Of a stretch of 60,620 nucleotides of DNA, positions 28,701-37,787 are shown one piece after another. How positions within the stretch are numbered: the first letter of the stretch is position 1; each line of letters begins with the position of its first letter. The stretch comes from Candidatus Sulfotelmatobacter kueseliae (GTDB lineage: Bacteria > Acidobacteriota > Terriglobia > Terriglobales > Acidobacteriaceae): positions 1 to 60,620 of the forward strand of contig OMOD01000079.1 of assembly GCA_900290255.1 (NCBI GenBank), in the 5' to 3' direction. The notes beneath the pieces were generated by a model, which was not told where the DNA came from, did no database searches, and saw only the letters and a program-made list of their open reading frames with translations. A program made the translations under genes and the position numbers.

Positions 28701-30384
28701 CTGCCCACGCAATCACGGCAGAACTCGATGGCCTGGAAATGCCCGCGGCGAAGTCGTGCCCAGCCGTCAGCTTGAAGATCTTGATGTTGTTCCCGAACGC
28801 GCGGAAAGGCAGGTCGTGAAACTGCGGGATCTCGCTGCGCAATCGCGCGGGCAGATCTGCTCCCCATCCGGCTTGAAAAATCCAGATCGGCTCGCCTGGC
28901 TTCACGCCGCAGGTCTCGGCCAGATTTCTTTCCAGGCCGAGAAAAACTTCTGGCGTGAAGTTCGTAGCCGTTGTTCGTTTGGTGGAGACGACGCGATATC
29001 CGCCGCAAGAAAACCTTTCGAACTCCGAGCCGAGGTCCTGCACCGAGATCGGCTTCGCGTCGCACAAATAATGACCCAGGACAAGGCCGCTCTCGAAGTC
29101 GGTGAAAATCACCCCTGCCGGAGCCACATTCTCCCTTAGAAATGTCATCCCCTCGGTCATTCGCTCCCGGCTCTGATCGGCGCGCGTCATGTAGGGCTGG
29201 TGCTGCTTGCCGAATGCCGCAGAAATCACCACTAGGACGAGAGCCAGCGCCACCCCGCGCGTCCAGCACCCAGCTGCGATTCGGGCAGTGGCAAGACTCA
29301 CGCCGGCTACCGCCGCAATGATCAAATAGGCAGTATGCCTTGTCCCTCCGTAGGGATACACATGGGCCAAGCTTGCGCCGCAAGCCAGCGCGAATAAGAG
29401 CGCCAGAAAGAAGGCCAGTTGCCGCGACGCATTCCTCGTCTCCGCCGGCGACCGCCACAGCAAGCCCAGACCAGCCAGAAACAGCAACCCGGCGACGTCG
29501 CCCACCGCAAGCTGGCCAAACACAAACTGAAAGACTCCAAAGCTGTGGCCGAGAACAAACAGCAGTGGGTTATCGCGTCCCGCCTCGAAGTAGGATCGGC
29601 GCAGGTAGAACTCGCTCATCCACCCTTGCAGCACGGTCCGCGACTCCCCGTGCCCCAGGTGCGAGAGATGGGTTTTGTAAAAGAACACCAGCAACGCCAC
29701 TGCCCCCAGTTGCCCCACGACCCAGACCGCAACGGTGCTTCTCGAGGGTGCCCGCGCCGGCTCGTGCCAGAGAATCTTCAGCACGGCGTAGAGACCCATC
29801 CCCACGACGAAGAACAGTGCCGAGTAGTGCGACAGCATCGCAAGGTAGATACACACCGCCGACGACATCATCAGCCAGGAAGAGTTCTCCCTCAGCGCCC
29901 GCTCCAGGAAATAGAGCGCGCCAGCCAGGAATGCCAACAGCAGCGCATACTGCCGCACCTCTGCCGATAACCGAACCACGGGCGGCAGGAAGGCAACCAG
30001 AATCAGGCCAATGAGGCCGGAAAGGCGGCTCATCACCTGCGTCAGCCACCGGAAGAACAGCCAGCAGAAAGCCGTCCCCGCAATGACGGATGGCATGCGC
30101 AGCCAAAGCTCCGACGCGCCGAGCCCGCGCACAAAATACAACAACCAGTACAGCAGTGGAGGATGCGACTCGGTCAGGCTGGCGCGGTACACGGCTGCCA
30201 GCGAAGCCTGATTCGCGATGCCAAAGTGCAAGGCCTCATCCGGGTTGAGAAACGTCCCCGAGGCGGCCCACATCCGCGCCAGAAATCCGGCCACGATCAC
30301 CACCATCGCGATCACGGTGGCGCGGTCCGCAAACCGTTTCTCGGCGGAGTCTTTGATCGGCACGTAGGCCGGCGGCGTAGTCAT
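28654..30384 (-). CDS. GT39/ArnT-like membrane glycosyltransferase
   Basis: A 576-residue integral membrane protein with about ten or more hydrophobic helices. The first periplasmic loop has FLNPDEALHFGIANQ, containing the conserved acidic pair of dolichyl-phosphate-mannose-type (GT39/GT83) transferases, and the second loop has ESHPPLLYWLLYF. A soluble C-terminal domain of about 150 residues follows. Such enzymes use polyprenyl-phosphate sugars to decorate proteins or lipids in the periplasm. Acceptor unknown. Confidence 0.82.
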   Translation of the reverse strand: MTTPPAYVPIKDSAEKRFADRATVIAMVVIVAGFLARMWAASGTFLNPDEALHFGIANQASLAAVYRASLTESHPPLLYWLLYFVRGLGASELWLRMPSVIAGTAFCWLFFRWLTQVMSRLSGLIGLILVAFLPPVVRLSAEVRQYALLLAFLAGALYFLERALRENSSWLMMSSAVCIYLAMLSHYSALFFVVGMGLYAVLKILWHEPARAPSRSTVAVWVVGQLGAVALLVFFYKTHLSHLGHGESRTVLQGWMSEFYLRRSYFEAGRDNPLLFVLGHSFGVFQFVFGQLAVGDVAGLLFLAGLGLLWRSPAETRNASRQLAFFLALLFALACGASLAHVYPYGGTRHTAYLIIAAVAGVSLATARIAAGCWTRGVALALVLVVISAAFGKQHQPYMTRADQSRERMTEGMTFLRENVAPAGVIFTDFESGLVLGHYLCDAKPISVQDLGSEFERFSCGGYRVVSTKRTTATNFTPEVFLGLERNLAETCGVKPGEPIWIFQAGWGADLPARLRSEIPQFHDLPFRAFGNNIKIFKLTAGHDFAAGISRPSSSAVIAWAASADPQAYSSPGLAL

Positions 30385-30449
30385 TTCTGGTTAGAATCTG
30401 AACTCCCAGCCATTCTACGGCCTCGGACGCGGTAGAATTCCGGCGCGGC

Positions 30450-30881
30450 TCAGAACGCGCCCAGCCACTTCACGGGCAGGCGAGCCGCCAGCGCGTTGGC
30501 CAGGCGTTCGTCGGCCGTGATCAGTTCGCTCCTGGATTCCATCGCTAGTGCAACGTATAGGCTGTCGTAGACCGTGCGGCCATGGCTTAAGGCTAACTCC
30601 AAGGCTGCGGGCACGAGATCCAAGGAAGAAGCCGTCACTATGCCGAGGTTGCGCACAAATGAGATTGCTGACGCTGCGCTCTCCTCCGCAATCTCTCCTC
30701 TTCGGACCGCCTTCCACAGCGCGTTTGCCAACTCTGCCCAAAACAGATCGGGCACCAGAAACCGCGTTTCATCGCGGCGGCAGGAAGCCAGCAGTTCTTC
30801 CGCTTGCGCGACAAACTCCTCCCGTGGAGAAGGGAGGCACCACTTCACCGCAACGCTGGCGTCAACGACGACGCGCGTCAC
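30450..30881 (-). CDS. vapC: PIN-domain toxin (VapC/FitB family)
   Basis: A 143-residue PIN nuclease. The acidic residues are visible: D in VVVDASVAVKW near the N-terminus, the E in WAELANALWK, D in TVYDSLYVALAM and the final D in LITADERLANAL. It would cleave RNA unless held by the antitoxin encoded immediately upstream, whose stop overlaps this start by 4 bp. Confidence 0.9.
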   Translation of the reverse strand: MTRVVVDASVAVKWCLPSPREEFVAQAEELLASCRRDETRFLVPDLFWAELANALWKAVRRGEIAEESAASAISFVRNLGIVTASSLDLVPAALELALSHGRTVYDSLYVALAMESRSELITADERLANALAARLPVKWLGAF

Positions 30882-31129
30882 CTCTCGCGATCCTCACGGA
30901 TCATTTCCTCAGCCGAGGGGAAAGGGCCGGGGTTGAGAGGCGGCTTCGCTCGAAGCCTGGCCAAACCTTCAAAAGCTTTGCGCCGCCGCTTCAACTCTTC
31001 CGCAGTCGGAATATTCTGCTCCAGGAGCGAGATTACTTCTCCGGCAATCGACTTGCGGTTAGCGCGGGCCCGCTTGCGCAGGGCTTTGTAGATCTCGTCT
31101 GGAACGTTTTCCACATAAAGTGTAGCCAT
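30878..31129 (-). CDS. FitA-like ribbon-helix-helix antitoxin
   Basis: An 83-residue protein with an N-terminal ribbon-helix-helix (ATLYVENVPDEIYKALRKRA, then SIAGEVISLLEQ) as in FitA/VapB antitoxins, and a charged C-terminal tail that should wrap the toxin. First gene of the two-gene operon; such antitoxins normally repress their own promoter. The upstream AT-richer stretch to about 31190 may hold that promoter. Confidence 0.9.
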   Translation of the reverse strand: MATLYVENVPDEIYKALRKRARANRKSIAGEVISLLEQNIPTAEELKRRRKAFEGLARLRAKPPLNPGPFPSAEEMIREDRER

Positions 31130-31295
31130 ATGGATTCCCTAGCAATAGTCTAGCATATGCCAAGGCAAATAGGTCATACTTTTCTTGACACTCTCGCCTC
31201 CCGCCCTTTATCCTAAGTCTTGCTCCTTGCGGTACTTACGCCTCTTGGCGTGCTCCGCGGGCCGGTCCGGCACGATTGCCGCGGAGGTTTCTCGG

Positions 31296-31847
31296 ATGTT
31301 CCTCGACATCAAAGAACTGGAACGTCATCCTCTCGATTTTGAGGAGGAGTTACAGCCCGATGTCATTGACTTGGGCGACGAAGTCCGCCAGCGCACGCCG
31401 CTGAAGACCGCGGGGCGCGCCGAACTGGTCGAGGAACATCATGGCAAGCATAAGATAATTAAAGACATACGCCTGCGCGGGCGGTTGTCGGCCGGCCTCG
31501 AAATGCAGTGCGCACGCTGCCTGGAGCCGGTGCCACAGGAAGTCGCCCGCGACTTTGAGTTGCTTTATCGGCCCCTCGGCGCCGACGCTGGTCGCGATGA
31601 GCTTTCCGTAACCGACGCGGAAGCCGAGATCGGCTATTATCAGGGCGAAGGCATTCTGCTCGAAGATGTGTTGCGCGAGCAGGTGTTGCTGGCACTCCCC
31701 TTGAAGGTCACCTGCCGCGAAGACTGCAAGGGCTTGTGCCCGCATTGCGGCAAGAATCTGAACCAGGAACAATGTTCCTGCGTGGTTGCGGCGGACGACC
31801 CGCGGTGGACCGCGTTGAAAGACATTCGCAGCAAGCTGGAGCACTAG
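31296..31847 (+). CDS. YceD family (DUF177) protein
   Basis: A 183-residue protein of the DUF177/YceD family that is regularly encoded before rpmF. The cysteine pairs CARCLEP and CPHCGK...CSC suggest a zinc site, as in many non-proteobacterial members. ATG at 31296 has GGAGG at 31283 and gives the typical MFLDIKEL start; the longer frame upstream is not family-like. In other bacteria and plants the family is linked to 23S rRNA accumulation and ribosome assembly. Confidence 0.88.
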   Translation: MFLDIKELERHPLDFEEELQPDVIDLGDEVRQRTPLKTAGRAELVEEHHGKHKIIKDIRLRGRLSAGLEMQCARCLEPVPQEVARDFELLYRPLGADAGRDELSVTDAEAEIGYYQGEGILLEDVLREQVLLALPLKVTCREDCKGLCPHCGKNLNQEQCSCVVAADDPRWTALKDIRSKLEH

Positions 31848-31867
31848 AAGCTGTCAGCTATCAGCGG

Positions 31868-31940
31868 GTGCCCCGTCCTTGTCGCGTTCTTGGCGACAGA
31901 GCCTGCCCTGAGCGAAGTCGAAGGGGCGGGGGTTTTGACT
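31868..31940. repeat. 'TGCCCC(A/G)(C/T)CCTTGTCGCG' hairpin-family repeat, copy D1
   Basis: Reads GTGCCCCGTCCTTGTCGCGT, then GGCGACAGAGCCTGCCCTGA and GAAGTCGAAGGGGCGGGGG ending in TTTTGAC. Related copies at 44883 and 49080. Confidence 0.6.
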
Positions 31941-32023
31941 GAGCGCCGGCTGCTCTACAGAAGTTATCGAGAAGAACAAAGTTGGCGGCTGGCCCAAAGG
32001 CCCCGCGAGAGGAACTCACACCC

Positions 32024-32209
32024 ATGCCTAATCCGAAACGGCGACACTCCCAGAAGCGCACCTCCACCCGGCGGGCGCATGACGCACTCAAAGGCCATTC
32101 ACTTTCTGAATGCCCCAACTGTCACGAGAAAAAAATGCCCCACCGCGCCTGCCCCAAGTGCGGGTACTATAAAGGACGCGAAGTCCTCGATGTCGAAGAA
32201 GCCAGCTAA
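32024..32209 (+). CDS. rpmF: 50S ribosomal protein L32
   Basis: A 61-residue protein with the L32 start MPNPKRRHSQKRTSTRRAHD and the four-cysteine zinc motif CPNCHEKKMPHRACPKCG. ATG at 32024 is fixed by the conserved N-terminus. Located between yceD and plsX as in many bacteria. Confidence 0.97.
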   Translation: MPNPKRRHSQKRTSTRRAHDALKGHSLSECPNCHEKKMPHRACPKCGYYKGREVLDVEEAS

Positions 32210-32221
32210 CTGACACACACC

Positions 32222-33259
32222 ATGCCTAGCGTGATCGCGCTGGATGCGATGGGTTCGGACCGCGCGCCCAAGCCTGAGGTCGAGGGCGCGATACTGGCGG
32301 CGCGCCAGTACGGCGTGCGCGTGCTGCTGGTCGGCTCCGAAACCACGATCAAGATGGAACTGGACCGCCACGGTGCGGCCAGAAGACTGCCCATCGAAAT
32401 CGTCCACGCCAGCGAAGTCATCACCATGGATGACAAGGTAGAGGCCATTCGCGCCAAGCGCGATTCCTCCATGCGCGTGGGCTTGCGTCTGGCGCGCGAA
32501 GGCCAGGCCTCGGGCTTTGTCACGGCCGGCAACACCGGCGCCGCCATGGCTACCGCGAAAGTTGTGCTGGGCGCGGTTCCCGGCGTCGACCGCCCCGCGC
32601 TGGTGGCAGTCTTCCCTACTGCCCCGGGAACGCCCGCCATCCTGCTCGACGTCGGCGCCAACGTCGACTGCAAGCCGCAGAATCTCGAACAGTTCGCCGT
32701 GATGGGTGACGTCTATTTCCGCGCTATGTTCGGCAAGCGGCCCGGGACAACCGAGCCGCGCGTCGGATTGCTCTCCATCGGCGAAGAGGAAACCAAGGGG
32801 AACGAGTTGACCCGCGAGGCCTTTCAGTTGCTTAAGCAGCTCCCCCTGAATTTCGTGGGCAACGTGGAAGGCCGCGATCTTTACAACGGGAACGTTGACG
32901 TCATCGTCGCCGACGGTTTTGTCGGCAACGTGGCACTGAAGATTTCCGAAGGCGTGGCCAACCTGGTTCGCACCGCCTTGAAAGAATCGCTAAAGGCGAC
33001 CATCACGCGGCAGGTCGGCGCGCTGCTCTCGCGCAGCGCATTTACCGATTTCAAGAAGCGCCTCGATCACACTGAATATGGCGGTGCGCCACTGTTGGGC
33101 GTAAAGGGTGTCTGCATCATCACCCACGGTTCTTCCAACGCCAATGCCATGAAGAATGCGGTGCGCGTGGCCGCCGAGTTCGCCGAGCGCGGCGTCAATC
33201 AATTGATCGAGAACGGCCTGGCAGCATTGCGGCCCGCGGTAGGCGTCGGTACCCTGTGA
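32222..33259 (+). CDS. plsX: Phosphate acyltransferase PlsX
   Basis: A 345-residue protein starting [20 protein letters not shown], with the family segments [16 protein letters not shown] and [19 protein letters not shown] and the C-terminal [19 protein letters not shown]. It makes acyl-phosphate from acyl-ACP for phospholipid synthesis, working with PlsY. It starts 12 bp after rpmF. The usual next gene, fabH, is absent; a repeat and fabD follow. Confidence 0.95.
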   Translation: MPSVIALDAMGSDRAPKPEVEGAILAARQYGVRVLLVGSETTIKMELDRHGAARRLPIEIVHASEVITMDDKVEAIRAKRDSSMRVGLRLAREGQASGFVTAGNTGAAMATAKVVLGAVPGVDRPALVAVFPTAPGTPAILLDVGANVDCKPQNLEQFAVMGDVYFRAMFGKRPGTTEPRVGLLSIGEEETKGNELTREAFQLLKQLPLNFVGNVEGRDLYNGNVDVIVADGFVGNVALKISEGVANLVRTALKESLKATITRQVGALLSRSAFTDFKKRLDHTEYGGAPLLGVKGVCIITHGSSNANAMKNAVRVAAEFAERGVNQLIENGLAALRPAVGVGTL

Positions 33260-33277
33260 CTTCTGCAACTGAACTCA

Positions 33278-33374
33278 GTCTGTCATCCTGAGCGCGTCTT
33301 TTGCGCGAAGGATTTATGTAACTCGGCTGCAGGCCAATTGCATAGGTCCTTCGCTTCGCTCAGGATGACAGAAC
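33278..33374. repeat. Long inverted repeat of the CATCCTGAGCG family
   Basis: TCTGTCATCCTGAGCG at the left pairs with CGCTCAGGATGACAGA at the right; GGATTTATG/CATAGGTCC extend the arms inside. It sits between plsX and fabD. Confidence 0.75.
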
Positions 33375-33392
33375 TTTATTTTCATCCACTTC

Positions 33393-34340
33393 ATGCCTGA
33401 AAACACCATCGCACTCCTCTTCCCCGGCCAGGGTTCCCAGGCCGTCGGCATGGGCAAAGACCTGGCCGAAAAATATCCCGTCGCCCGCCAGACTTTCGAA
33501 GAAGCGAACGACGCTCTCGGCTACCAGCTCTCGAAACTCTGTTTCGAGGGCCCAGAGGACGTCCTCCGTCTGACCGAAATCACGCAGCCGGCGATTCTTA
33601 CCGCGTCCGTTGCGGCACTCCGGGTGCTGGAAACGCACATTCCCAGGCCCAGCTTCGTCGCCGGCCACAGCCTCGGCGAATATTCCGCGCACGTCGCCTC
33701 CGGCACCATCGCCTTTGCCGACGCCGTCCGCACCGTCCGCAACCGCGGCAAATACATGCAGGAGGCCGTGCCGGTCGGTGTGGGCGCGATGGCTGCGATT
33801 CTCGGTATGGATCTCGAAAAAGTAACCGCCGTCTGCCAGGACGCAGCCCAAGGTGAGGTCTGCCAACCCGCCAACATCAACTCGCCCGAGCAGATCGTCA
33901 TCTCCGGCAATACCGCCGCGGTGGAGCGCGCCGCCAAGCTTGCCGATGAGCGCGGCGCCAAGAAGGCCAAGCTGCTGCCAGTCAGCGCTCCCTTCCATTG
34001 TTCGCTGATGAAGCCGGCGCAGGACCGGCTCGAAGCCGATCTCAACACGCTGCGCATGCAGAAGCCGGTCTATCCCGTCGCTTGCAACGTCGACGCCGTG
34101 CTGGTCACCGACGAACTGCGCGCCCGCGACACGCTCGTGCGGCAGGTCACCGGATCCGTGAAGTGGGAGCAATGCGTGCGCCTGCTGATCGAAAAAGGCG
34201 TTCACACTTTCATCGAAGTGGGGCCGGGAAAAGTTCTCTGGGGATTGATGCGCCAGATCGACCGCTCGAAGACCTGCCTGACGGTCGGAGACGAGACAAC
34301 ACTGGCGAAAACGCTGGAGTCGCTGGGGAAAACAGCATAG
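33393..34340 (+). CDS. fabD: Malonyl-CoA:ACP transacylase
   Basis: A 315-residue acyltransferase with the nucleophile motif VAGHSLGEYSAHVASG, N-terminal LLFPGQGSQAVGMGKDL and the histidine in VSAPFHCSLM. It loads malonyl onto ACP for fatty-acid synthesis. It follows plsX after an inverted repeat that separates the two by about 130 bp, so co-transcription is possible but not assured. Confidence 0.95.
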   Translation: MPENTIALLFPGQGSQAVGMGKDLAEKYPVARQTFEEANDALGYQLSKLCFEGPEDVLRLTEITQPAILTASVAALRVLETHIPRPSFVAGHSLGEYSAHVASGTIAFADAVRTVRNRGKYMQEAVPVGVGAMAAILGMDLEKVTAVCQDAAQGEVCQPANINSPEQIVISGNTAAVERAAKLADERGAKKAKLLPVSAPFHCSLMKPAQDRLEADLNTLRMQKPVYPVACNVDAVLVTDELRARDTLVRQVTGSVKWEQCVRLLIEKGVHTFIEVGPGKVLWGLMRQIDRSKTCLTVGDETTLAKTLESLGKTA

Positions 34341-34380
34341 AGGATGTCTAACTCGTTTCTTGGACAGGCATGACTCGGGA

Positions 34381-34442
34381 AGGGCACGAGTTTACTCGTG
34401 CCGTCAAGCGTGTCTATTAGTTAGGGGCTTTAGCCCCTGAGG
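34381..34442. repeat. MITE/REP-like palindromic element, copy A5
   Basis: Variant stem GGCACGAG-ttta-CTCGTGCC followed by GGGGCTTTAGCCCCTGAGGG. Same order as the other A copies but with a compensated stem change (ACGG to ACGA with matching partner), which points to selection or copying of a paired structure. Confidence 0.75.
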
Positions 34443-34457
34443 GTCTCCGCACGCCGT

Positions 34458-34943
34458 TCAGTGAAACATCAGTTCACACGGAGGATAGCTCATGGTGTGG
34501 TCCGATTTTTCCACCCACACTTGCGCGTGTTCGGCGCGGTCGTTCACCACCACATCCACGACGATTCCACTGCCGCCGCCCGGGCAAGTGCTCGCGCCAT
34601 AGACTTTCTGGGTCTTGATGAGTCCCCACTCTCCGCCTGGCCCCCAGTCGCGATAGAAATCGCCGAACGGATATTTCGGATGCCGCTCCGGATGCTGCCG
34701 CCAGTCCACATCCTGCATCCAGATGCCATAGGCCGTGTTGTAATCCTGTTTCTCGATCGCGTCAAAGAACTTGCCGGCGACGTGTTCTTCCGGCCAGTAG
34801 CGAAACCACCAGCCGTGACCAAGCAGGAAACCAAGGAAACCAATAGCCAGCACGCCGACCACGAAAACAATTATCGCGGTCGTCCGGGTCTTGCGTTTCC
34901 GCGCTTCTCTCGGGTCATCCTCTTTCGCGTCCAGAAGGGTCAT
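34458..34943 (-). CDS. Membrane-anchored hypothetical protein
   Basis: A 161-residue protein: charged N-terminus, one membrane helix (TAIIVFVVGVLAIGFLGFLLG) and a soluble domain with WWFRYWPEEHVAGKFFDAIEKQDYNTAYGIW, a pattern like DUF4878/NTF2-like lipoprotein-type domains. ATG at 34943 gives a compact protein; the long upstream frame is repeat sequence. Function unknown. Confidence 0.7.
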   Translation of the reverse strand: MTLLDAKEDDPREARKRKTRTTAIIVFVVGVLAIGFLGFLLGHGWWFRYWPEEHVAGKFFDAIEKQDYNTAYGIWMQDVDWRQHPERHPKYPFGDFYRDWGPGGEWGLIKTQKVYGASTCPGGGSGIVVDVVVNDRAEHAQVWVEKSDHTMSYPPCELMFH

Positions 34944-34990
34944 GCCTCTAGCATAATGGACACAGCGGGCAATGCAAAAGTTCCCGAAAA

Positions 34991-35083
34991 GAATTTTCGA
35001 TTGGCGATTTCCGATTGCCGATTTTATGAAGCCTGCGCCCGACGATTTCAATTGGCAATCGAAAATCGGAAATCGCAAATCTC
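34991..35083. repeat. GATTGCCGATTTTCGATT-family inverted repeat, copy B4
   Basis: AATTTTCGATTGGCGATTTC and CCGATTGCCGATTTT on the left; CAATTGGCAATCGAAAATCG and GAAATCGCAAATC on the right. It lies directly behind the ABC permease stop codon. Confidence 0.75.
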
Positions 35084-36196
35084 CTACAGGGTTCGCTTGA
35101 ACAGCGGAATCGCGATCCCCAGCGTGGCCGCGGCGAAAAGTCCCAGGAACAGCATGTCTCCCCAGACGGCGGCGAGCGTCGTCTCCTTCAGCAGCAGGCA
35201 CTTGAACCCGTCCACCGCATAAGTAAACGGATCAACTCTCGCAATCGCCCGCAGCCAAGGCGGAAACGCCTGGATGGGATAGACCGAACCGCTGGGAAAA
35301 AACAACAGCGTGTTGAGGATGCCGAACATGGCGCGCGGCACCAGCGGGTCTTCAATGCGCACCATCAGCAGAAACATCATCGTGTTGAAAGCCAGCGAAG
35401 TCAGCACGATCATGATCAGCAGGCCGACCACCGTCGTGGGATTGAAAATTGTCCCCACGCCCGCCAGCAGCGACCCGATCCCCACGATGACCACGCCCGT
35501 CATCACCGCCTTGATCGCCCCGGCCAAATTCAGCCCCAGCACCAGTTCGAGCTTGGTGATGGGCGTGACCAGGTAGCCCTCGTGCACCCCGCGCGCCTTG
35601 TCGTCGATGTAGAGCATGCCGCCGCCAATCATCACCGACACGAACATGGCCAGCGCCAGCGACCCCGGCAGCAGGTACTTCATGTATTCGATGTACGGAT
35701 AAAGTTCGACAATATCCAGCGCGGTCTGTTGCAAAATCCGCGGCGACACCGCCGGCTGGTTGAGGTTATTGGTCAGATCGGTCAGTTCCGATTCAACCGC
35801 TGAGCTCATGAAATTGTCGCTGTTATCCACCACCAGCGCGATGCGCGGATGATTCTCTTCGTACACGCGCCGCGAGAACTGTGGCGGGATGATGACCGCG
35901 CCCTGCAGCCTGCCGTCACGCACGTCTTCCATGGCCTGCTTGTCGCTGTCGTAAGGGATCGGCGTGAAGGTGCGAATATTCGCCCGCACCGCGTCAAACG
36001 CCTCCCGCACTCGCAGCGCCTGCGGGCCGCCATCCTGGTCCACGATGGCGATCTTGGCGTCGTGAATCTTTCCGCCGAAAGCGTTGCCCAGAACAATCAA
36101 CTGCACCAGCGGAAAGATCATCGAAGCCAGCATCAGCGTCGGCGAGCGGAAGAATTTGCGCATTTCGCGCTCGACAATGGCCATCATTCGATTCAT
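35084..36196 (-). CDS. ABC-2 type transporter permease
   Basis: A 370-residue permease of the ABC-2 type. One N-terminal helix (LMLASMIFPLVQLIVLGNAF) is followed by a long extracytoplasmic domain of about 150 residues and then five C-terminal helices (from LPGSLALAMFVSVMIGGGML), the layout of YbhR/YhhJ-like exporters. It ends the minus-strand operon TetR-HlyD-ATPase-permease. The complex is likely a drug or hydrophobic-compound exporter. Confidence 0.88.
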   Translation of the reverse strand: MNRMMAIVEREMRKFFRSPTLMLASMIFPLVQLIVLGNAFGGKIHDAKIAIVDQDGGPQALRVREAFDAVRANIRTFTPIPYDSDKQAMEDVRDGRLQGAVIIPPQFSRRVYEENHPRIALVVDNSDNFMSSAVESELTDLTNNLNQPAVSPRILQQTALDIVELYPYIEYMKYLLPGSLALAMFVSVMIGGGMLYIDDKARGVHEGYLVTPITKLELVLGLNLAGAIKAVMTGVVIVGIGSLLAGVGTIFNPTTVVGLLIMIVLTSLAFNTMMFLLMVRIEDPLVPRAMFGILNTLLFFPSGSVYPIQAFPPWLRAIARVDPFTYAVDGFKCLLLKETTLAAVWGDMLFLGLFAAATLGIAIPLFKRTL

Positions 36197-36198
36197 AC

Positions 36199-36252
36199 GC
36201 TAGTCCTGAGTCCTGAGTTGCTAGTCCTGAGTCCCGAGCTCCGGGTCCTGAG
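36199..36252. repeat. 'CTAGTCCTGAGTCCTGAG' repeat, left copy
   Basis: Tandem copies of (T)AGTCCTGAGT(C)C. The unit CGCTAGTCCTGAGTCCTGAG at 36199 recurs as a direct repeat at 36629, on the other side of the four-helix-bundle gene. Confidence 0.8.
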
Positions 36253-36619
36253 CCCGCTCGCGCTCCTTCAGAGAGTTAATCAAGCCGCTCAATATGCGCC
36301 CCAGTTCGTCGAGTTGCTGAGTCAACTTTGTTGTTGTTGTGGCGGGCAAATACTGGCGCTGTTGTGCAATCAGGACCTGCGTTTCGATCTCCGCCAGAGA
36401 CCCGCGGGCGTGGCGCAGAAATCTCACAAAATCGCGGTTAGAATAGTGAGCCTTTCCCTCGGCAATGTTGCTGGGAACCGAAACGGCCGCCCGACGCATC
36501 TGGCTGACAAGCCCGAACTGCTCATGCGGCGGAAATCCTTCCGTCGCATCGTAGATCGCCGCCACCAGCCCCATCCCCTTCTGCCACGCAATTAAGTCTT
36601 TGTAACTGCTCTGACTCAT
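36221..36619 (-). CDS. Four-helix-bundle protein (23S rRNA intervening-sequence/S23 type)
   Basis: A 132-residue protein that starts YKDLIAWQKGMGLVAAIYDA and contains RRAAVSVPSNIAEGKAHYSN and FLRHARGSLAEIETQVLIA, the signature of the S23/IVP four-helix-bundle family first found in 23S rRNA intervening sequences. It is lodged between the ATPase and permease genes of an ABC operon. Its last 14 residues (ERERAQDPELGTQD) are encoded by the flanking repeat. Function is unknown; homologues occur as scattered, repeat-associated genes. Confidence 0.9.
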   Translation of the reverse strand: MSQSSYKDLIAWQKGMGLVAAIYDATEGFPPHEQFGLVSQMRRAAVSVPSNIAEGKAHYSNRDFVRFLRHARGSLAEIETQVLIAQQRQYLPATTTTKLTQQLDELGRILSGLINSLKERERAQDPELGTQD

Positions 36620-36623
36620 AACG

Positions 36624-36700
36624 TTAGTCGCTAGTCCTGAGTCCTGAGCTGCAAGGCGGCACTAACCTCTCGCGACTCGGGACTCACAACTCGGGGCTCG
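36624..36700. repeat. 'CTAGTCCTGAGTCCTGAG' repeat, right copy
   Basis: CGCTAGTCCTGAGTCCTGAG at 36629 duplicates the left copy, then GCGACTCGGGACTCACAACT and CGGGGCTCGC, inverted versions of the same unit. Confidence 0.75.
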
Positions 36701-36701
36701 C

Positions 36702-37787
36702 TCACGGCTGCATCCCCGGCCGCGGCGGCATGACGAAGCCATAGGCCTTCTGCAATTCGTCGCGCAACTGGCGCCCGGTGTAGTGCACGAAAACGTCGTC
36801 CAGCGTGGTGTTTTGCACCGTGAGTGACTTCACGGAAACCCCCGCCGTAACCGCCATCTCCACCAGTTCGGTGGTCGTGCGCGAACCGCTGCCCGTCAGC
36901 ACGCGGTACATGCCTGCTCCCTCATGCTGCACTGAGGTCACATCGTCGAGCGTGTGCAGCCGCTGTTCCCAGTCGGCCGGAGGATTGTCAAATTGCACTT
37001 CGATTACATTCGTGCCCGGCACGCTCGCCTTCAGCGCCATGGGGGCATCGAGCGCCACGAGTTTCCCGTGGTCCACGATCGCCACCCGGTCGCATAGCCG
37101 GTCGGCTTCATCCATGTAATGAGTCGTGAGCAGGATGGTCAACCGCCGCTGACCCTGGATGTTGTTCAGCATCTCCCACACCGCGACGCGCGACACCGGA
37201 TCGAGCCCCGTGGTCGGCTCGTCAAGAAAGAAGATTCGCGGATGGTGCACCAGGCCGCGCGCAATTTCCAGCCGCCGTCGCATGCCGCCGGAGAGCGTCT
37301 TGGTCTGTGCGTTCCGCCACTTCGTAAGGTCCACCAGTCGCAGAAGTTCATCAATCGACCTGGCGCGCTCTTTGGCGGGAACGTCGTAGAGCTTGGCGTA
37401 GATCTGCATGTTCTCTTCGACGGTCAGGTCGAGATCGCTGGTGAGCGCCTGCGGAATCACTCCAATCAGCCGCCGCACCGCATTCGGCTCCCGGACCACA
37501 TCGTGTCCGGCGATGCGCGCCTTGCCCGAAGTGATTGGAATCAGCGTCGTCATCATCCGGATCAGCGTCGACTTTCCCGCCCCATTCGGCCCCAGCAGCC
37601 CGAAAATTTCCCCCTCCTTCACGCTGAAGGAAACATCGTCCACCGCGGTGAAATCGCCGTACTTCTTGACAATGTGTTCGACTTCAATCGCAGCCGGCGC
37701 CGTCGGATCGTAAACCGGCTTCGTCACCGCAGCGCCATTCACCGCTGGCGCTGCCCCACCGTTCGTCTTGGGATCGACCTCTGCCAT
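36702..37787 (-). CDS. ABC transporter ATP-binding protein (DrrA/YbhF-like)
   Basis: A 361-residue ATPase: Walker A GLLGPNGAGKSTLIRMM, signature LSGGMRRRLEIARGL, Walker B IFFLDEPTTGLDPVSR and H-loop LLTTHYMDEADRL. A C-terminal extension of about 90 residues (DUF4162-like) follows, as in daunorubicin-type exporters. Its start overlaps the HlyD stop (TAATG). Confidence 0.93.
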   Translation of the reverse strand: MAEVDPKTNGGAAPAVNGAAVTKPVYDPTAPAAIEVEHIVKKYGDFTAVDDVSFSVKEGEIFGLLGPNGAGKSTLIRMMTTLIPITSGKARIAGHDVVREPNAVRRLIGVIPQALTSDLDLTVEENMQIYAKLYDVPAKERARSIDELLRLVDLTKWRNAQTKTLSGGMRRRLEIARGLVHHPRIFFLDEPTTGLDPVSRVAVWEMLNNIQGQRRLTILLTTHYMDEADRLCDRVAIVDHGKLVALDAPMALKASVPGTNVIEVQFDNPPADWEQRLHTLDDVTSVQHEGAGMYRVLTGSGSRTTTELVEMAVTAGVSVKSLTVQNTTLDDVFVHYTGRQLRDELQKAYGFVMPPRPGMQP

